Positions 51,362 through 59,628 of a stretch of DNA of 64,000 nt are shown here, in pieces. A program made the position numbers and the translations under genes. Location of the stretch: the NCBI GenBank assembly GCA_964346815.1, contig CAYFWF010000005.1:18784-82783 (forward strand), read 5' to 3'. The DNA is from CAYFWF01 sp964346815. Lineage in GTDB: Bacteria; Acidobacteriota; Aminicenantia; Aminicenantales; Aminicenantaceae. The notes under the pieces are model-generated. The model searched no databases. It saw nothing but the letters and a program-made list of their open reading frames with translations, and was not told where the DNA came from. Each line of letters begins with the position of its first letter. Position 1 is the stretch's first letter.

Positions 51362-53386
51362 TCACCGCAGAGTATTCCTTGATATTTTTTTGTTGGCCAT
51401 CACTCTTGTGATGTTGTCTTCGGTGCCTGCGATGATCAGCCTGTCACCTTTCCTCAGCACCTCGTTTGCAGAGGGGATGGTGATGGTTTGCGGTGGATAT
51501 TTTCTTTTGATCAGGAGAACATCGATCCGGTACAATGCTTTGAGATTCAGCTCTTTGAGACTCTTGTTCCAGAATGCAGATGGCGCATCCATTTCCACTA
51601 TTTTATAACCTGAGCCGAAATCGAATGATTTCAAAGGAGTCGTGAATTTCAATTTTTGAACGAGCCCGGCTGCTGCTTCCCTTTTGATGATCTCATGATT
51701 ATAGGCTTCGATCACATCCTTCCTCTTGACTACGCCAATGAATCTTCCATTTTTGAGTACGGCGATCTCCGCAGCGTCTGTCTGTCCGAAGATTTTCATG
51801 GCCTGCTCGAGATCGTCTTCATAATCCAGATAGATGTCTGAGACGGCAAGATCCTGCGCGATGACAAAGGTGTCGAGAACGTCTTTTTCCTGGAGAAGAT
51901 TTTTCAGTTGGTTGAGCGAAAAGAACCCGATGTATTTGTTTTCTTCATCCACAATCTGGAAGGAGTGGTGCTTGCTTCCGATGGCTTGATCGATGATTTT
52001 TCCTACGCGTTCGGTGTGGGTAAAGAGCTGATAATCGTGGCTCAGGAAGTCCTTGACTGGAAGGGATTTGAGGATATTCACTTCCCTTCCTTCCCGGAAA
52101 ATGATCCCCCTTCGCCTGAGTTTCATGGTGTAGATTGAATCTTTATGAACTCCGACAGTCATGAACGACGCTATGATACAGGATAGCATCAAGGGAAGTA
52201 TGATTTTATAGTCATTGGTCAATTCGAAAATGATGATAATGGCTGTTATGGGAGCATGGGTCGCCGCGGCCACAACCGCTCCCATCCCGACCAGAGAGAA
52301 CGCACCCGGACGGGAAATGGAGCCGGGGAAGGCAGAATGAAAAAAAGAGCCTATGAGATTTCCTGTCATCGCTCCTAAAAAAAGTGAAGGAGCAAAGATT
52401 CCCCCCGAGCCTCCGGACCCAAGAGTCATGGATGTGCTGAGAACCTTGGCAAAAACGAGGACCAGAGCCATCCAAATGCCTAATTGATTTTGAAGACAGG
52501 CCTCGATTCCCTCATAACCTACTCCGAATACCTGCGGCAGATACAGTCCGATCGCTCCTACCATCAGCCCCCCTAATGCTGGTTTCGTCAGGGGATGGAT
52601 TCGGAGAGAGTCAAATTTGTCTTCGAGAAAGTAAAGGACTTCGATAAAAAGGATGGCCACAAGCCCGCTGATAATTCCTAACAGAAGATAAGGGCCTATC
52701 TCCCAGACGCTGATGAGAGTATATTTGGGAACCGTGAACGCAGCGAAATCTCCTGTAATCAGCCGGGAGATGAGCGTGGCGATCACCGAAGCGATGATGA
52801 TCGGACTGAATGAATAAACACCGAATTCCCCGAGGAGAACTTCCACAGCGAACAGGGCGCCAGCGATGGGAGCGTTGAATGTGGCTCCGATGCCAGCTCC
52901 TGCTCCTGCAGCCACAAGAGTCCGCAGGGCTCTTTCCTTTATACGGAAGAGCTGGCCCATCGAGGAAGCGATACTGGCCGAAATCTGGACGATCGGTCCT
53001 TCCCTGCCTGTCGATCCTCCAGATCCGATACATATTGAGGAGGCAATGGCTTTTATCACCGCAACCCGGTTGCGGATTCTGGCCCCGCGGAAAATCAGAG
53101 ATTCCATGATTTCTGGCACACCATGGCCCTTGGCCTCTTTGGCACCATAATAGATTAGAGGAGAGATCAAAAGTCCACCTGCGGCAGGTATCAGGAGCGT
53201 TAGATACCAGGGCAGATTTTGAACGGCAGAAATGATGCTGGAATCTCCCCAAAATAGATCCTGGAAGAAATGGATCATGACCTTAAACAGCACAGACGCC
53301 AATCCTGCCACCAATCCCACTAGAACCGCGAGGAGAGAGAGACGGATGTGTTCGCTGAATTCTCTATCTTGAAGATTGAATTTCAT
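51362..53386 (-). CDS. ClC-type chloride channel/transporter with CBS pair and TrkA-C domain
   Basis: The 674-residue protein has a ClC membrane core (about 1-420) with G-S-G-G-S-T-G-R-E-G-P near 119-129 (the gating Glu is kept) and G-G-S-G-G-I-F-A-P. The proton glutamate of the CLC-ec1 antiporter (Glu 203) lines up with Val in F-A-V-E-V-L-L, as in channels. The G-x-G-x-P anion loop reads G-H-G-V-P. A CBS pair (about 450-560) and a TrkA-C/RCK-C domain (about 580-665) follow, so nucleotide or ligand control is likely. It is a single gene. Confidence 0.9.
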   Translation of the reverse strand: MKFNLQDREFSEHIRLSLLAVLVGLVAGLASVLFKVMIHFFQDLFWGDSSIISAVQNLPWYLTLLIPAAGGLLISPLIYYGAKEAKGHGVPEIMESLIFRGARIRNRVAVIKAIASSICIGSGGSTGREGPIVQISASIASSMGQLFRIKERALRTLVAAGAGAGIGATFNAPIAGALFAVEVLLGEFGVYSFSPIIIASVIATLISRLITGDFAAFTVPKYTLISVWEIGPYLLLGIISGLVAILFIEVLYFLEDKFDSLRIHPLTKPALGGLMVGAIGLYLPQVFGVGYEGIEACLQNQLGIWMALVLVFAKVLSTSMTLGSGGSGGIFAPSLFLGAMTGNLIGSFFHSAFPGSISRPGAFSLVGMGAVVAAATHAPITAIIIIFELTNDYKIILPLMLSCIIASFMTVGVHKDSIYTMKLRRRGIIFREGREVNILKSLPVKDFLSHDYQLFTHTERVGKIIDQAIGSKHHSFQIVDEENKYIGFFSLNQLKNLLQEKDVLDTFVIAQDLAVSDIYLDYEDDLEQAMKIFGQTDAAEIAVLKNGRFIGVVKRKDVIEAYNHEIIKREAAAGLVQKLKFTTPLKSFDFGSGYKIVEMDAPSAFWNKSLKELNLKALYRIDVLLIKRKYPPQTITIPSANEVLRKGDRLIIAGTEDNITRVMANKKISRNTLR

Positions 53387-53505
53387 TCTCTTTACACTAC
53401 CACTTGATTCGTGAATAATCCAGGTTCCATACGTATCTATTTTTACAGAAAAAATTTACGTGTGAAAACTGCCCATTGCAAGGAAGGGAAGTCCTTCGGT
53501 GTTTA

Positions 53506-54798
53506 TCAAAAGAGCTTCAACTGTCCTTGTGCTTCCTCCTCTGCCATATCCTCATCGAAAAGGCTGATTTTTCCGAACTCTCCGTCATGCCCTGGGACGA
53601 TCTTGACCTGTCCCTTTCTCATCCTGTCCACAGCGACGCTGACCCTTTCGGGAGACAGCCGGGCGAGCTGAGGGATCGGGACTTCAGTAAGGATTTTGTG
53701 CTCATTATGGAACTCATGAAGGAATCGGAAGTAAAGGTCCCAAACGCTCTTGCATTCAGAGGTTTTGTTGAGAGCCTGGGCCACGATTTCATTCAACGGG
53801 ATGAGATGTATGAAGGGTATCCTGGTGTGAGGAATGCCTCCTTTTTCTCTATCAGATAGACTTTCCACACGATGCATCACTCCCACCGTAAGTTTTCTTC
53901 CGCAGCGGGGACATAGGTATTTGTGTTGGATGGTCTCTTGAGGTGAGAAAATAACGTTGCACTTGCGATGACCATCGAAGTGGTACTTCCCTTCCTGGGG
54001 AAAAAATTCAATCGTGTAGAGAAACTTTTTAGGGTTTTTGGTTTTAAGGGCTTCCACCATCGAATCATAGCTGAATTCTGTATCGAACACATTGGCTTCC
54101 CTTCCTATTTTGGAGGGGGAATGTGCATCTGAGTTAGAAACGAGGGCATATTTGTCGAGAGTTGAGAGGAGCCAGTTCATCGATGGATCTGAAGAGAGTC
54201 CTGTCTCAAGGGCGAAGATGGACGGAGTCATCTCCTCGAAACATTCTTCGATGGTGTCGAATCCTGAGTTTGCACCGAAAAGAGAGAACCAGGGTGTCCA
54301 TATGTGGGCAGGAATGACGACACACCGGGGACACGTTTCGGCCACGATTTTGACAAAATCCTTGGCGTCCATTCCCAGGATAGGGCGACCGTCGGAACGG
54401 AGATTTCCTATACAGGAGAGCTTGTTGTTGATTTTATCCACGGATTCGAAATCGGGAGCGAGAGTGAGAAGATGGATTTTATGCACCTTCCCTTTCTTGG
54501 AGTAAATGAAGCTGATTTCCGCCGTCAGGATAAAGGAGATGTCTTCGGGCGAAACATCGATGGATTGCAGGTATCCATTTTCGGGTGGGAGGATGCTCTT
54601 CAATCGGAAAAATCCGTTTCCTTCGGGTTCCAGCTTTTCTTTAGCCAGAAAGAGCCATTCTGGATGCGTGAAGTCTCCCGTTGCAAGAAGAGAAATGCCT
54701 TTGATTTTTGCCCAATGGGCCAGGGTGTCTAGGGTGGTTTCCCGAGAAGTGGCTCGAGAGAATTTGGAATGAATGTGAAGATCAGCAACATACTTCAT
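53506..54798 (-). CDS. endonuclease Q-like PHP-family protein with C-terminal clamp-binding motif
   Basis: The 430-residue protein has PHP metal motifs at the N-terminus (A-D-L-H-I-H-S-K-F-S-R-A) and later (A-H-I-W-T-P-W-F, V-S-N-S-D-A-H-S-P), and a zinc-finger-like pair C-P-R-C-G near residue 300. This is the EndoQ layout; EndoQ cuts 5' of deaminated bases (uracil, hypoxanthine) in DNA. The last residues read Q-L-K-L-F, which fits the bacterial sliding-clamp motif Q-L-x-L-F. Archaeal EndoQ binds PCNA through its C-terminus, so a clamp link is a sound inference. Stand-alone gene. Confidence 0.85.
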   Translation of the reverse strand: MKYVADLHIHSKFSRATSRETTLDTLAHWAKIKGISLLATGDFTHPEWLFLAKEKLEPEGNGFFRLKSILPPENGYLQSIDVSPEDISFILTAEISFIYSKKGKVHKIHLLTLAPDFESVDKINNKLSCIGNLRSDGRPILGMDAKDFVKIVAETCPRCVVIPAHIWTPWFSLFGANSGFDTIEECFEEMTPSIFALETGLSSDPSMNWLLSTLDKYALVSNSDAHSPSKIGREANVFDTEFSYDSMVEALKTKNPKKFLYTIEFFPQEGKYHFDGHRKCNVIFSPQETIQHKYLCPRCGRKLTVGVMHRVESLSDREKGGIPHTRIPFIHLIPLNEIVAQALNKTSECKSVWDLYFRFLHEFHNEHKILTEVPIPQLARLSPERVSVAVDRMRKGQVKIVPGHDGEFGKISLFDEDMAEEEAQGQLKLF

Positions 54799-54812
54799 CT
54801 CGGGTTGCTAAA

Positions 54813-54841
54813 AGTTTAAAAAATAAAAGACGACATTTCAA
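54813..54841 (-). promoter_or_regulatory. candidate promoter for the EndoQ-like gene
   Basis: Minus-strand TTGAAA (54841-54836) and TAAACT (54818-54813) are 17 bases apart, just upstream of the ATG at 54798. Moderate matches only. Confidence 0.35.
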
Positions 54842-55068
54842 GGATATGCTGAAAAAATCTCAGATAAACAGAAAAAAACCCAAACAAAAGAAATATATTT
54901 CTGAATGAATGAGTATGGAAACAAAGATGTTTCCGGCATATCTCAAGAAATTGGCCTCGGTTTTTTCCTGGATAGGAGAGCAGGGAGGGCATGTCTATCA
55001 GCAGCAAGAGGAAAGGGCTCTTATTCAGAGAATCGAGCTTTCGAACCAGGCTGGGGATGAGGCCGAGC

Positions 55069-56133
55069 TCAGCCTCTGATTTCGAAATCGATGGTTTTTT
55101 TCACCGACTTGCCGGATATGTTGTCTTTGATATCGATGGAGAGGGTGTAGCTTCCAGGCTCCAGATCTCTCCGCTCGGTCCGTTCCGTGGTTTCAGTTCC
55201 TTTGGTCGTCCTGATGAGGACAGTTCTCTTCATGGGGAGTTGCTGGCTCACAAGGGGAGCCTGGTACTTTTGGGGCTCAAAATTGATAACGAGTTCCTCT
55301 CCTTTGTAGACTTGGTAATGGACTTCGATATCGGATTGCTCCTGAGCGTTGGCTTGGGAACCGAATATGAAGAAGAAAATATCGAGGTTTTCATCCGGTG
55401 AGAAAACACGTTCTAGGTTGGGTTCGATCTGAAGGATAGAATAGGCAAAAAAGCCTTTGTGGATCTCGACCACTGTTTCTGGGGCCGAGACCTGGGTGAG
55501 TTTTTCTGCGAAGAAAATAGTGGTGGTTTCAAGTGTATCGGTGAAAGATAGAGGATCAGGAAGTGAAAATTCGAAATATTGGGTTCCGATTTTCAGGAAA
55601 TCTCGGGATGTGATAGCCATAGATAGGAGATAATTTCCTGGAGGGAGAGGATAACCTGTGGTGTAAATCTCTTCTTTTTCTGGATCATATGAGGATGCAT
55701 CCACCTCAATATCCAAGGGAACGTACAGTTCCTTGACCAACTCCCCGGGAACCCCGGCTTCAAGCTTATTGAATTGGAGAAAGACATAGTTCTGGGCAAC
55801 GAGCTTTGCTTCGGCGGGCTGCTGCTCCTCTTGTGCTGTCTCCGTGGCAGCCGCGGCAGACGGAGCAAATCCGAGGTCGGCATTTTTTACGGTGAAGAAG
55901 AAGACGGTGTGCAGATTTTGTTGGGCTGGGAGATATAACCTCTGCGTGATTTGAAAAGGGATGTCCGATCGAGCATCCCTGCTGTGCATTCCTTCTTGAA
56001 AAATGGTCTTCACTTGTTCAGGGATGGTCACTGCCGTCGTTTGCTCTGTTTGAGCAAATAACGTCACTGCAGAAGCCAAACTCAAGATAAATCCTGAGAT
56101 AACAACTGTGTTAATGAGAGTTCTGACTGTCAT
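55069..56133 (-). CDS. secreted protein of unknown function with Ig-like C-terminus
   Basis: The 354-residue exported protein has a signal peptide (about 1-28, ending L-F-A-Q). The mature part alternates beta-rich segments with two short low-complexity stretches rich in A, E, Q and T (about 93-110). The C-terminal part (Y-K-G-E-E-L-V, then L-E-P-G-S-Y-T-L-S-I-D-I-K-D) reads like an immunoglobulin-like or GWxTD-associated domain; I do not assign a family. AGGAGG precedes the ATG. It stands alone. Confidence 0.75.
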   Translation of the reverse strand: MTVRTLINTVVISGFILSLASAVTLFAQTEQTTAVTIPEQVKTIFQEGMHSRDARSDIPFQITQRLYLPAQQNLHTVFFFTVKNADLGFAPSAAAATETAQEEQQPAEAKLVAQNYVFLQFNKLEAGVPGELVKELYVPLDIEVDASSYDPEKEEIYTTGYPLPPGNYLLSMAITSRDFLKIGTQYFEFSLPDPLSFTDTLETTTIFFAEKLTQVSAPETVVEIHKGFFAYSILQIEPNLERVFSPDENLDIFFFIFGSQANAQEQSDIEVHYQVYKGEELVINFEPQKYQAPLVSQQLPMKRTVLIRTTKGTETTERTERRDLEPGSYTLSIDIKDNISGKSVKKTIDFEIRG

Positions 56134-56351
56134 GTTTCCTCCTCTAGATCATCCTTTCAGGCTTCTCTTCCTCTGGATTGTGTTCCCTTAGGATAGAACC
56201 TGCTTTCTCCAAACGAATAATATATCAAAACTGAGCATTTTTTTCTACAAAAAATCTGATCGGCTGGGTCGTCCATCACTCTAAAAAAAAGCCAAAAATT
56301 CATCCCGAATGCACTATTTTAGTCGCTCAAGAAGGCCTGGTTTGAGAGATT

Positions 56352-57356
56352 TTATCGTCTCTGGTAGGTGTTGACGGCTTTCTGGTGTTCACGGAATGTA
56401 AGACTGAAATGATGAGTTCCATCGTTTTTGGAGACAAAGTAGAGGTATTTTTCGTCTGCTGGAAATAGGGCAGCTTTCAGAGAATCCCTTCCCGGGTTTG
56501 CTATCGGGCCGGGAGGCAGCCCTGGATAGAGATAGGTGTTGTACGGTGTATCGAGTCGGAGATCCTTGGTTCGAAGCCGGCCTTTGAATGTTCCTTTCCG
56601 TTTGAGGACATAGATGATGGTGGGATCGCAGTCCAGCTTCATTCCTTTCTTTAAGCGGTTGTGAAAAACAGCAGAGACGAGGGGCTTCTCTTCTGGAAGG
56701 GATGTCTCTTCCTCGACCAACGATGCTATAATCACGACATCCCGGACGGACATTCCCATCTCATCAGCTCTCAGCCTCCATTTCTCATTGAACACCAGAA
56801 AGAACTGAGAGATCATCGCCGAGACGATATCCTCGGCTGTAGTATTTTTGGGGAACGAATAGGTTTCAGGGAAGAGATACCCCTCCAGGGTGGTGGCTTC
56901 CTTATCCCAGGAAGAGATCAGAGCTGTATCGGAGGAGGCGTCGATGAAATCGTCTTTCTCCGCAAAGCCCTGGGATTCCATAAGCTCCGCAGTTTCCTCG
57001 ATGATCAATCCTTCTGGGACCGTGATGGTATGAAGAATGACCTGGCCTTCTGTGAGGAGGTGGAGAACGTCTTTGGGTGAGATGGGGAGCTGGAAGGAGT
57101 ATTCTCCCGCTTTAAGGCTTTGGGAGGAAGAAAAGATCCTGTATCCGAGAAGGAGGGGCCAGGTTTTTTTTATGATTCCTTTCTTTTTGAGATTCTGTGC
57201 GATATCTTTGGCGCTCTGACCTTTCTCCACCTCGAAAATCACTCTCTCGGGTGAAGATTTTGCCGGCCGGCAAAATTCAAAAGAGAACCAGAAAACAAAG
57301 AACACGAGGAAAACGATTGCCGTAACGAGGAGTATTTTAGCGGCTTTGACCAGCAT
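56352..57356 (-). CDS. mltG: endolytic murein transglycosylase MltG
   Basis: The 334-residue membrane-anchored lytic transglycosylase ends nascent glycan strands. It has an N-terminal membrane helix (about 8-28), a LysM-like first part, and the YceG core: L-E-G-Y-L-F-P-E-T-Y and the catalytic-Glu segment A-S-L-V-E-E-E-T, then Y-N-T-Y-x-x-x-G-L-P-P-G-P-I-x-N-P-G. It follows ruvX (20-base overlap) and ddl in one minus-strand operon, so peptidoglycan synthesis genes cluster here. Confidence 0.93.
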   Translation of the reverse strand: MLVKAAKILLVTAIVFLVFFVFWFSFEFCRPAKSSPERVIFEVEKGQSAKDIAQNLKKKGIIKKTWPLLLGYRIFSSSQSLKAGEYSFQLPISPKDVLHLLTEGQVILHTITVPEGLIIEETAELMESQGFAEKDDFIDASSDTALISSWDKEATTLEGYLFPETYSFPKNTTAEDIVSAMISQFFLVFNEKWRLRADEMGMSVRDVVIIASLVEEETSLPEEKPLVSAVFHNRLKKGMKLDCDPTIIYVLKRKGTFKGRLRTKDLRLDTPYNTYLYPGLPPGPIANPGRDSLKAALFPADEKYLYFVSKNDGTHHFSLTFREHQKAVNTYQRR

Positions 57357-57774
57357 CTGATTTGGCTCTTTGACTTTCCAGATAATTTGTTAGGATGATA
57401 ACTGCCGAAATTTGGTCCTCTAGATCCTTTTTGGCTTCTGGATTCCGTTTGTGATGGTGAAGAATCTTTATCGCCTGTTGAGTAGTGAGCCTCTCGTCAA
57501 AAAAAGAAATCGGCAGGTTCAATACGGACTCCAGCCAACGGGCGAACTCTCGAGTTTTTTTTGCCTGGGTTCCGGGACTTCCATCCATTCTCAAAGGAAG
57601 ACCGACCACAATCTCTTCGATTTCGTACTGTGAGACCAGCTTTTTGAAATACGCGGCATCTTCTTTTCGATTTTTCTTGCGGTAGGTTTCGAGAGCATGA
57701 GCTGTGAGCCTGAGCTTGTCGCTTACAGCCAGACCGACCTTCCTGTCTCCGTAGTCTATACCTAGGACTCTCAA
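57337..57774 (-). CDS. ruvX: Holliday junction resolvase-like RNase H-fold protein RuvX/YqgF
   Basis: The 145-residue protein matches RuvX/YqgF: L-G-I-D-Y-G-D-R-K-V-G-L-A-V-S-D at the start, V-V-G-L-P-L-R-M-D-G-S in the middle, D-E-R-L-T-T near the end and a late acidic residue (L-E-D-Q-I-S-A). In E. coli the homologue trims 16S rRNA precursor; resolvase activity is reported elsewhere. The start overlaps ddl by 4 bases, and the end overlaps mltG by 20. Confidence 0.92.
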   Translation of the reverse strand: MRVLGIDYGDRKVGLAVSDKLRLTAHALETYRKKNRKEDAAYFKKLVSQYEIEEIVVGLPLRMDGSPGTQAKKTREFARWLESVLNLPISFFDERLTTQQAIKILHHHKRNPEAKKDLEDQISAVIILTNYLESQRAKSDAGQSR

Positions 57775-58838
57775 GGCTTGAAGAACACTCCTTTTCTTTT
57801 CTTGTTCCTGTGGCGTTCGAATCCCAGATTGATCAGTTCGCTAAGAAGGTCGGGATAGGATAGGCCGCTCGCTTCCCAAAGTTTTGGATACATACTGATT
57901 TCTGTGAAGCCAGGAATGGTGTTGATTTCACTCACAATCAATTTTCCGGTTTTATCCTGAAGGAAGAAATCTACGCGGGCCATTCCAGAACAATCCACGG
58001 CTTTATAGGCGCTGACCGCGAGTTCCTGGATTCGAGAAATGATTTCTGGTGGAAGATTAGCCGGGATCCCAAAGGATGTTTTGCCCTCGATGTATTTATC
58101 TTTGTAATCGTAGAATTCCCTGTAGGGGATGACTTCACCAGGAAGCGAGGCACGAGGGTCTGAGTTTCCTAAAACGCTGCATTCTATCTCCCGGCCTTGG
58201 ATCCCCTCTTCGACCACCACCTTGCGGTCGAACTGAAAGGCAGTCTCGAGGGCGGATGTGATTTGGCGTTTGTGGTCGACCTTGGTGATTCCCACGCTCG
58301 AGCCCAGATTTGAAGGCTTGACGAAAAAAGGCAGAGGGAATTCTTTTTGGATGTGCTCCAGAATCTGTTCCGGAGATCTCTTCCATGTTTCTTCGAGGAT
58401 GACAAGATGTCTGGCTACAGGCAGGTTTTTCTGAAGGAACAGGCTCTTGGCAACAGCCTTATCCATGCTGGCTGCAGATGCGAGGACCGCAGCGCCCACA
58501 TAGGGGATATCGGCCATTTCGAAGAGTCCTTGAATGGTGCCATCTTCTCCATAAGGACCGTGAAGCACAGGAAAATAAATGTCGACATCGACTCCAGAAG
58601 GAAGCTCTTTTTCTGCCCAGGGGAGAAAGGGATAGAAGGGGCCCTTTTCCAGTTCGGTTTGAGAAAGCAGGGGGGATTCGACAATCCGCCAATTTCCTCG
58701 CTTGTTGATATAGAGGGAAACGATTGTGTATTTCTTTCTATCCAGGTTTTTAAAAATCGAGGCTGCAGAAATGAGAGAAACTTCATGCTCTGCTGAACGG
58801 CCTCCAAACAGGAGCCCTACTTTTATTTTTTCTCTCAT
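57771..58838 (-). CDS. ddl: D-alanine--D-alanine ligase
   Basis: The 355-residue ATP-grasp enzyme makes the D-Ala-D-Ala end of the peptidoglycan stem. The start G-G-R-S-A-E-H-E-V-S-L-I-S-A-A-S and the core (V-F-P-V-L-H-G-P-Y-G-E-D-G-T-I-Q-G; V-K-P-S-N-L-G-S-S-V-G-I; V-S-E-I-N-T-I-P-G-F-T) are typical. The dinucleotide-binding and Mg2+ residues look intact. It lies between a four-helix-bundle gene and ruvX-mltG on the minus strand. Confidence 0.95.
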   Translation of the reverse strand: MREKIKVGLLFGGRSAEHEVSLISAASIFKNLDRKKYTIVSLYINKRGNWRIVESPLLSQTELEKGPFYPFLPWAEKELPSGVDVDIYFPVLHGPYGEDGTIQGLFEMADIPYVGAAVLASAASMDKAVAKSLFLQKNLPVARHLVILEETWKRSPEQILEHIQKEFPLPFFVKPSNLGSSVGITKVDHKRQITSALETAFQFDRKVVVEEGIQGREIECSVLGNSDPRASLPGEVIPYREFYDYKDKYIEGKTSFGIPANLPPEIISRIQELAVSAYKAVDCSGMARVDFFLQDKTGKLIVSEINTIPGFTEISMYPKLWEASGLSYPDLLSELINLGFERHRNKKRKGVFFKP

Positions 58839-58859
58839 ACTGAAATCTTTCGTCTGAGT

Positions 58860-59291
58860 TCATTTTATAGAAAGCGGCACCTCTTGTCCATTCTCTCTTT
58901 GTTCTTTGGGACGGGCTTCAGAGCGCTTCCGGATGGCCCGGATAAGGCCGCCGATCAGAGCCGAGACTGTATTGATCTTGTCTTCTAAATCCAAATAATC
59001 TCCTTCGGTGAGAAAGCCGATTTCTCTGGAGATGATAAGCTGGGTCCGAAGCTCTGCTGCCGATGCCTTTGCCTCCGTCAGGAATTGGATGAATTCGGAG
59101 CCGCTCCTCCGTTCTCTTCCGTTTGCTATCTGGGACGAAATGGCAATGGCGGATTTTCTCAGCTGATCTCTGAGCGCACAGTCGTGGCTGAGATTTCCGT
59201 TCGTCGATATTTGATACATATCCACAGCGAGTTTCTTGGCATGCTGCCAGCATTCTAAATTTTCCAAGAAAGCAGGTGTTGAATGGGCCAT
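58860..59291 (-). CDS. four helix bundle protein (23S rRNA intervening-sequence type)
   Basis: The 143-residue protein matches the S23/IVP family: L-x-x-W-Q-x-A-x-x-L-A-V-D-x-Y near the start and the helix pattern R-x-S-A-I-A-I-S-S-Q-I-A-N-G-x-E-R-x-S-x-x-E-F-I-Q-F-L. In leptospires these genes sit in insertions of 23S rRNA; here it is a free-standing gene heading the ddl operon. The ATG at 59291 with GGAGG upstream is preferred over an upstream start. The function of the free-standing forms is unknown. Confidence 0.87.
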   Translation of the reverse strand: MAHSTPAFLENLECWQHAKKLAVDMYQISTNGNLSHDCALRDQLRKSAIAISSQIANGRERRSGSEFIQFLTEAKASAAELRTQLIISREIGFLTEGDYLDLEDKINTVSALIGGLIRAIRKRSEARPKEQRENGQEVPLSIK

Positions 59292-59628
59292 TTTGAACCT
59301 CCATGGTAGTAGACGCTTGAGTGGTTTTGAAAATGTCACATCTATCTAATTTTTTTCTGGATGTTGGATATAAGTTCAAAAAATGGTATTCTCATTCGAC
59401 TCAAATAGAGAGAACAAAGAGAGGAATAGTACGTCTTAAGGTTTAGGAAGGATCGAGAAAACTCGATAGGCAGCGATGATTTTGAATCCTGTTGACACAG
59501 AAATATTCGAAGAATATAATAGGGGCAAAATTTTGGAAAGGAAAATTCAGGATAACCGCTTTCTCGTGATGACGACGGTCGTTTGTCTTGCAAGAAAGTG
59601 TTCTTCTGACAAATGAAAGGAGGCAGGG
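59292..59628. other. divergent gene-free region (337 bases)
   Basis: No coding region is supported here. The right side carries a consensus promoter (59492-59520) and a leader of about 100 bases for the secreted protein that starts at 59629. The left side must serve the four-helix-bundle operon, but I see no clear promoter pair there. Confidence 0.5.
59492..59520 (+). promoter_or_regulatory. perfect consensus sigma-70 promoter
   Basis: TTGACA (59492-59497), 17 bases, TATAAT (59515-59520) is an exact consensus match. Transcription would start near 59527, giving a leader of about 100 bases that ends in AAAGGAGGCAGGG before the ATG. Confidence 0.85.

Noticed and set aside
59342..59593. Minus-strand frame of 83 codons in the divergent spacer
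   Set aside because: It reads antisense through the perfect sigma-70 promoter and leader of the plus-strand gene. Rich in rare patterns and without ribosome-binding site.
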